In this document: positions 62,138 through 64,000 of the stretch, one piece after another
Layout of the letters: every line of letters begins with the position of its first letter
How positions within the stretch are numbered: position 1 is the stretch's first letter
Source of the DNA: Methylobacillus rhizosphaerae
GTDB lineage: Bacteria; Pseudomonadota; Gammaproteobacteria; Burkholderiales; Methylophilaceae
Assembly (NCBI RefSeq): GCF_900187985.1
Contig: NZ_FZOA01000005.1
Coordinates: forward strand, 62,001 to 126,000
Direction: 5' to 3'
DNA: 64,000 bases
Translations under genes and position numbers: made by a program
Notes under the pieces: model-generated
Database searches by the model: none
The model's input: only the letters and a program-made list of their open reading frames with translations
Told to the model about the DNA's origin: nothing

Positions 62138-63169
62138 TCAGGTGCGCGCCTTGCTGGAAAACAATTTGCTGTATTGCAACAGCAAATGCTCAAGCTGTAG
62201 TTCATTATTCAATGGATGGCTGGCAGAACGCCGCGCGCTATCCACATCACGTTGGTACGCCAGCAACTCGCTCAAGTCTACGCTTTTGCTCAATGCTTGC
62301 AAAGCAGGCAGGCTGTTCAGGTGATAGCGCGGCTGGGTATCCAGGCTGATGGCCAGCAGGTCATATAGCCATTTCTGCAATGCAGTCATGACCTCCTCCA
62401 TCCCCAGCATGGCAAATTCACTGGCTGTCGCAAACGGGTCCAACCCCTGCCCTTGTGCCAGGCGTGTTGCCAACGCCTGCAGGCGTTCATTGCCTGTAGT
62501 CGCAGCCTCTGCAGCCTGTAGCGGTGATCCTCCACTATATGCCAGCCAGTTAGCTGCATCCTGCACGCCTTGCTGTTCCAGCCACGCTAGTGCCTCCGCC
62601 TCAGCAGGTGTCGGCATTTCCACTTGCTGACAGCGGCTCATGATGGTGGGCAGCAACCGCTGCGGATGACTGGTTACCAAGAGAAATATGACATTGGCCG
62701 GTGGCTCTTCCAGCATTTTCAGCAAGGCATTGGCAGACGTCTGGTTCAGTGCATCTGCGGGATGAATGACCACCACGCGCCGACCATCGACCTGATGGCT
62801 GGAAAGTTCAAGGAACCCTGCCAGCTCGCGAATCTGGGTAACCGAGATCTGTGTGCTCTTGCGTACAGCCTTTTTACCGCTGGCTGCCGCTGCCTCTGCG
62901 CCTTCAGGCGCGTCCTGCTCCGGTGTCAGCAAGCGGTAGTCGGGGTGCGTACCTTGCGCGAACCAGCTGCAACTCACGCATTGCCCGCAGGCATCTCCAT
63001 TGTCCAGCGGGGACTGGCATAACAATGACTGGGCAAGTCGGTTGGCGAAATCCAGCTTGGCAATGCCCTGCCTGCCGCGTAACAACAAGGCATGGTGCCT
63101 GCGCTGCCGCGATTGCTGCAGGCGCTGCCAGGTGCTGTTATGCCAGGGATAGTGCTGCTGCACACTCAT
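62138..63169 (-). CDS. holB: DNA polymerase III subunit delta prime
   Basis: A 343-residue clamp-loader subunit. ATG 63169 overlaps the tmk stop as ATGA; a second ATG two codons upstream is possible. The P-loop is degenerate ([11 protein letters not shown]), as usual for delta prime, and the zinc module has [11 protein letters not shown] (arginine-finger type SRC motif) is present in the middle. It acts in loading the sliding clamp. Confidence 0.93.
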   Translation of the reverse strand: MSVQQHYPWHNSTWQRLQQSRQRRHHALLLRGRQGIAKLDFANRLAQSLLCQSPLDNGDACGQCVSCSWFAQGTHPDYRLLTPEQDAPEGAEAAAASGKKAVRKSTQISVTQIRELAGFLELSSHQVDGRRVVVIHPADALNQTSANALLKMLEEPPANVIFLLVTSHPQRLLPTIMSRCQQVEMPTPAEAEALAWLEQQGVQDAANWLAYSGGSPLQAAEAATTGNERLQALATRLAQGQGLDPFATASEFAMLGMEEVMTALQKWLYDLLAISLDTQPRYHLNSLPALQALSKSVDLSELLAYQRDVDSARRSASHPLNNELQLEHLLLQYSKLFSSKART

Positions 63170-63777
63170 GCGCAAAAGTCCTTGAGGATATTCACGACTT
63201 CCTGCCGGACAACTTCCAGGGGGCGATTACCATCAATCAGACGGAAACGCTGTGGATGTGCTTCTGCCCGTGACAGGTAGCCATTGCGGATACGTCGGAA
63301 GAATTCGGCACTTTCGCGCTCAAACTTGTCTGGTGTCCTGGCCGCGGCCAACCGTGCCACACTTACCTCCACCGGCACGTCAAACAATAACGTCAGGTCT
63401 GGCTGCAGGTGCTGCTGTACCCATTGCTCCAGGACTTCCACCTTGCTACGCTCCACGCCACGCCCGCCGCATTGATAGGCAAAAGAAGCATCGGTAAAGC
63501 GGTCAGATACCACCCATGCACCATGTGCCAGCGCCGGCTCGATCACTTCAGCAATATGCTCCCGCCTGGCAGCGAACATCAACAGGGTTTCCGTTTCTGC
63601 ATGCATGGCCTGGTGCAGCAGCAATTCACGCAGCTTTTCTCCCAGTTCCGTACCTCCCGGTTCCCGCGTTGCCACCACCTCCAGGCCGCGGTTCCTGAGC
63701 GTGGCCAGGATATTATCGATATGGGAGCTTTTTCCAGCTCCATCCATGCCTTCCAGAGTAATAAATTTACCGCGCAT
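63166..63777 (-). CDS. tmk: Thymidylate kinase
   Basis: A 203-residue kinase converting dTMP to dTDP. P-loop [10 protein letters not shown], the [15 protein letters not shown] segment and the DRF motif ([14 protein letters not shown]) are intact. ATG 63777 lies inside the end of mltG (11-bp overlap). It precedes holB in the conserved mltG-tmk-holB order. Confidence 0.95.
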   Translation of the reverse strand: MRGKFITLEGMDGAGKSSHIDNILATLRNRGLEVVATREPGGTELGEKLRELLLHQAMHAETETLLMFAARREHIAEVIEPALAHGAWVVSDRFTDASFAYQCGGRGVERSKVEVLEQWVQQHLQPDLTLLFDVPVEVSVARLAAARTPDKFERESAEFFRRIRNGYLSRAEAHPQRFRLIDGNRPLEVVRQEVVNILKDFCA

Positions 63778-64000
63778 TTCCACCTTTCAACTGATAGCGC
63801 ACTACTGCACGATTATGCTCACTCAACGTCCGGGAAAACTGATGGCTGCCATCGCCTTTGCCAACGAAATAAAACGCATTGGTTGTTGCTGGGTGCAATG
63901 CTGCAGTGATCGCTGCCATGCCGGGCATCGCTATCGGTGTGGGTGGCAGCCCTGCCCTGGTATAGGTATTGAATGGTGTATCGCTTGTCAGGTCACGTTT
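63767..64000 (-). CDS. mltG: Endolytic transglycosylase MltG, C-terminal end
   Basis: Only the last 77 codons lie in the window. The frame reads [22 protein letters not shown], then [22 protein letters not shown], the highly conserved C-terminal YceG/MltG segment, and stops with TAA inside the tmk start. MltG cuts nascent peptidoglycan strands. The catalytic Glu lies outside the window. Confidence 0.93.
   Translation of the reverse strand, partial: KRDLTSDTPFNTYTRAGLPPTPIAMPGMAAITAALHPATTNAFYFVGKGDGSHQFSRTLSEHNRAVVRYQLKGGNAR

Overview
The window reads as chromosome of a Gram-negative betaproteobacterium: many TonB receptors, RND pumps and secretins, and an mltG-tmk-holB-tatD housekeeping run at the right end. 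Codon use and gene neighbourhoods look like Methylophilaceae (Methylobacillus/Methylovorus type), but that genus-level guess is an impression, not proven by any single gene here.

Layout. 1-1855: end of a GH57 amylase-type gene and a ROK sugar kinase. 1998-10101: MexEF-OprN-like multidrug efflux operon with an alpha/beta hydrolase and a divergent LysR regulator. 10693-16577: ABC transporter (ATPase plus two DUF3526-type permeases) and a TonB receptor behind a striking promoter-overlapping palindrome. 16634-20671: RcnB-like protein, an alcohol dehydrogenase remnant, tRNA-Asn, a YddG-like exporter, an SDR and a LysR pair. 20780-26850: three toxin-antitoxin-like modules (MNT/HEPN, Fic, HipA/HTH), all on the minus strand, wrapped around a plus-strand fecI-fecR pair.

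27613-51982 is the most interesting part: a large plus-strand block with a signalling TonB receptor (STN domain), a Sec-exported protein of unknown family, a very acidic RTX protein, two PrtD-type type I secretion ABC proteins, HlyD-type adaptor, TolC-type channel, a paralogue of the unknown Sec-exported protein, and a compact type II secretion system (gspG, F, E, L/N/M/C-like, D and three more pseudopilins). Sigma factor, anti-sigma factor, STN receptor, secreted protein and type I exporter occur in the order known from hemophore (Has) loci, but the secreted protein is an RTX protein and a type II system plus paralogous Sec proteins are added. I propose a scavenging or surface-binding system with an unknown ligand; the ligand and the joint working of the parts are inference.

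52084-58321: CusCBA/CzcCBA-type heavy-metal efflux operon. 58485-59990: alkylation repair genes (AlkA-type glycosylase, Ogt). 60118-64000: a small exported protein, an MBL-fold hydrolase, TatD, HolB, Tmk and the C-terminus of MltG on the minus strand.
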